Positions 62,057 to 64,000 of a stretch of 64,000 nt of DNA are shown here, one piece after another. The notes under the pieces were generated by a model. That model did not search any database and was not told the DNA's origin. It saw only the letters and a list, made by a program, of their open reading frames with translations. The stretch lies in contig PNKL01000004.1 of assembly GCA_013822425.1 (NCBI GenBank), positions 54,162 through 118,161 of the forward strand, in the 5' to 3' direction. Source of the DNA: Gemmatimonas sp. (GTDB taxonomy: Bacteria > Gemmatimonadota > Gemmatimonadetes > Gemmatimonadales > Gemmatimonadaceae). The position numbers and the translations under genes were made by a program. Each line of letters begins with the position of its first letter. The stretch's first letter is position 1.

Positions 62057-64000
62057 TTAGAAGCTGATCGAGATGCCGCCGTTGATCGAACGGCGACCGG
62101 ACAGGTACTGCGGACGGTCAAAGAACGTCGACGTCTCACCCTCGCCGGTGAAGTTGCCGGCACGCAGGCGGGCCTGCGGCGAGGAGCCGCCGTTGCAGTT
62201 GCCCGTGGTGGCGAAGACCTGCGAGCAGTTCTTGCGGTCGAGCAAGTTGCTGATGCGCATGAAGGCGCCGTACCGGACGTTGGACACGGTCCAGTCCTTC
62301 TGCGCCTGCATGTTGATGGTGAACGTCAGCGGGGCCGTGCCGCTGTTGCGCTCGAGACGGTCGCCGGCGTTGCCGGTGAAGGTCAGCGACGGCGTGTAGG
62401 GGAAGCCGCTGGCGAGGCGGGTGGTGAACGAGATCGAGGAGTTGCGCAGGTAGCGGCCGCCCCAGATGCCCGGCGTCCGGTTGGCGACGATGAAACTCAC
62501 CGACCCGCCGAGCTGGTGGTTCTGGTCGATGTCGCTGCGGAGTTCGGTGCGGGCGACGATGTCGCCCTCTTCGGTCGTCCGCTGCGTCTCGAGGTCTGGT
62601 GGCGACGCGTTGGTCGTGGCCTGCGAGAAGGCGTAGTTCAGGCGCGCGGTCCAGAAGTTCGCCAGCCGGCGGCGGAACTCGAACTCAAAGCCGCGCACTG
62701 TCTGGAAGTCCTGGTTCACGAGCACGGTGTAGTTCGGTGAGTTCGTGCCGTACGTCACGCCCGGGTCAAACACGCGGACGTTCGACCCCTTCAGGAATCC
62801 ACCGGTCCGGACGCCGGTCAGGCCGGACTGGTCCTTGGAAAAGGCGACGATTTGCAGCGAGTACCGGTTGCCTTTTCCGAACTCGGACACATAGCCCATT
62901 TCATACGAAACGGCCTGCTCGGCGCGGAGGCGCGGGTTGCCGACGTACGTCTGCGACTCGAACTGCACCGACTGCGCCGTTCCCTCCGTCGGGGTACCGA
63001 TGCCGGTGCCCTGGTAGACGTTGTTGTAGAGCGGGTTCTGGTAATAGACGCCGAAGTTGAAGAAGGCGTTCGAGCGGTCGGTCACGGGGAACGACAGCCC
63101 GAGGCGCGGGCTGAAGGCGCGGCGCACCGCGGCCTGTCCCATGTCGTTCCCGAAGGCGATGTCGCGCGCCGAGTCGCCCTTGCTTGCGATCAGGCCGCAG
63201 GCGGCGATGCCGGTGACCGGCAGCTTGGTGATCGGGTCAATGCCGCTGGCCCAGTTGGCCGGCAGGCCGTAGCGCGTTGGGTCGGAGCAGACCGTCAGTT
63301 GCGTCGTGCCGTTGGTCGGATCGAGCGGGTTGTTGAACGACGTGCCGCCGGCGCGACCGTAGTCGAAGCGCGCGCCCACGCGCACGGTCAGGAAGTCGTA
63401 CTCGATGCGGTCCTGGATGTACGCCGCCGCGTCCCACGGCTTGGCCGCGTAGTCGGTCGGTCGCAGCTGGATGTTGTTGAGGCCGACGTCGCGCACCTCG
63501 CGGAAGGTGATGTCGTGGCCCTGATAGAACAGGCCCATCGCGAGGTTGTGGTGGTCCGTGGCCTGGTACTGCACATCGAAACGCGCCAGGCGCGTCGTGT
63601 TCTTGTCGTTGCCCGCAATCTCATCGGTCCCTTCCGTGGGAGTGATGTCGACCGAGGTCACGCCGGCCACCGCGAAGCGGCCGTCAAAGTTGGTGTCCGC
63701 CACGCGCTCGCCCATGCAGACGCCCGAGAAGAACGCCGCGCAGGTCTCGCGTCGGCCGCTCAACTGGCCGACGACGAGCTTGTAGTTGAGGCGCCCCACC
63801 GTCTGCTCGAAGCGCGCGGTCAGCAAGTCGCGCGCCTCGCTCACCGTCGCCGGCGCCACGAAGGCGTTGCGCTCGGCGCCCGTCGGACGTCCGGTCGGCG
63901 TCACGCGGTCGCTGCCATACGTGGTGTTGCACGCGTCCACCACGTCGATGCCCTTGTAGACGTTGCGATAGGTGTCGATGCACTGGTTGGCGCGGCTGTA
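62057..64000 (-). CDS. TonB-dependent outer-membrane receptor, C-terminal part (runs off the window)
   Basis: The frame is open to the window edge, so the plug and N-terminus are outside; the GTG at 63943 is only the first start-like codon in the visible part. The 640 or so visible residues show TonB-receptor barrel strands (LARFDVQYQATDHHNLAMGL, YIQDRIEYDFLTVRVGARFD, FSPRLGLSFPVTDRSNAFF) and the late block VSYEMGYVSEFG. They end in the terminal strand RRSINGGISISF with the final Phe needed by the BAM machinery. Long barrel loops and the cluster context resemble SusC/RagA-like or CarboxypepD-linked receptors. The substrate is unknown. The spacer to the secreted-protein start is 57 bp, so it leads the operon. 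Confidence 0.9.
   Translation of the reverse strand, partial: YSRANQCIDTYRNVYKGIDVVDACNTTYGSDRVTPTGRPTGAERNAFVAPATVSEARDLLTARFEQTVGRLNYKLVVGQLSGRRETCAAFFSGVCMGERVADTNFDGRFAVAGVTSVDITPTEGTDEIAGNDKNTTRLARFDVQYQATDHHNLAMGLFYQGHDITFREVRDVGLNNIQLRPTDYAAKPWDAAAYIQDRIEYDFLTVRVGARFDYGRAGGTSFNNPLDPTNGTTQLTVCSDPTRYGLPANWASGIDPITKLPVTGIAACGLIASKGDSARDIAFGNDMGQAAVRRAFSPRLGLSFPVTDRSNAFFNFGVYYQNPLYNNVYQGTGIGTPTEGTAQSVQFESQTYVGNPRLRAEQAVSYEMGYVSEFGKGNRYSLQIVAFSKDQSGLTGVRTGGFLKGSNVRVFDPGVTYGTNSPNYTVLVNQDFQTVRGFEFEFRRRLANFWTARLNYAFSQATTNASPPDLETQRTTEEGDIVARTELRSDIDQNHQLGGSVSFIVANRTPGIWGGRYLRNSSISFTTRLASGFPYTPSLTFTGNAGDRLERNSGTAPLTFTINMQAQKDWTVSNVRYGAFMRISNLLDRKNCSQVFATTGNCNGGSSPQARLRAGNFTGEGETSTFFDRPQYLSGRRSINGGISISF

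Overview
The window is GC-rich, gene-dense DNA from a diderm bacterium. It carries lpxD, several outer-membrane beta-barrels, a TonB-dependent receptor, a PorV/PorQ-family protein and a very large secreted protein with a type IX-like C-terminal sorting domain. With the high GC and the rpsU-yqeY-mutS2-dnaG and pheST-zapA-rny-folD-xseAB-ispA-dxs-nadK-recN gene orders, this suggests Gemmatimonadota. That is an inference from gene content; no rRNA is present to settle it.

Layout. 1-2344: the end of an outer-membrane porin-like gene, then nrfH-nrfA (ammonifying nitrite reductase, with a CxxCH active-site heme motif). 2568-9341 (minus strand): an envelope operon of a GH18/deacetylase/GT2 fusion, mprF and a VirJ/AcvB-type hydrolase, with an insertion sequence (IS; 9381-11113) placed just upstream of its first gene. 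11382-19990: a housekeeping run of rpsU, yqeY, mutS2, dnaG, a zinc-ribbon coiled-coil gene, recJ, rsmD and coaD. 20075-24397: a phosphotransacetylase-like gene, an RsbV/RsbW/RsbU-type partner-switching module and rsmA. 24424-26238: an IS1182-type element whose transposase carries a large CCA/GCA triplet expansion. 26413-29554: a DnaQ-like exonuclease, a metallo-beta-lactamase-fold hydrolase and infC-rpmI-rplT (infC read from ATT). 29806-45203: lpxD (minus) divergent from pheST, a small coiled-coil gene, zapA, rny, folD, xseA, xseB, ispA, dxs, nadK and recN. 45151-50313: an outer-membrane protein, a six-hairpin glycosidase-like gene with galK, and tRNA-Gly and tRNA-Leu. 50409-53415: a mobile-element graveyard of an IS1634-like element with a 7-bp frameshifting duplication, an IS630 remnant and a broken SIS-domain gene. 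53454-64000 (minus): a ROK kinase and then a surface cluster of TonB-dependent receptor, secreted protein with sorting domain, PorV-like protein, beta-barrel and lipoprotein.

Two themes stand out beyond ordinary gene content. First, intergenic gaps are occupied by several families of short-word palindromic repeats, including four copies of a 125-209 bp palindrome. They abut stop codons, and some appear to have entered coding sequence (RsbU C-terminus, Pta and PheT insertions). Second, the 54.5-64 kb cluster looks like a dedicated surface export and display unit whose cargo has no recognised function.
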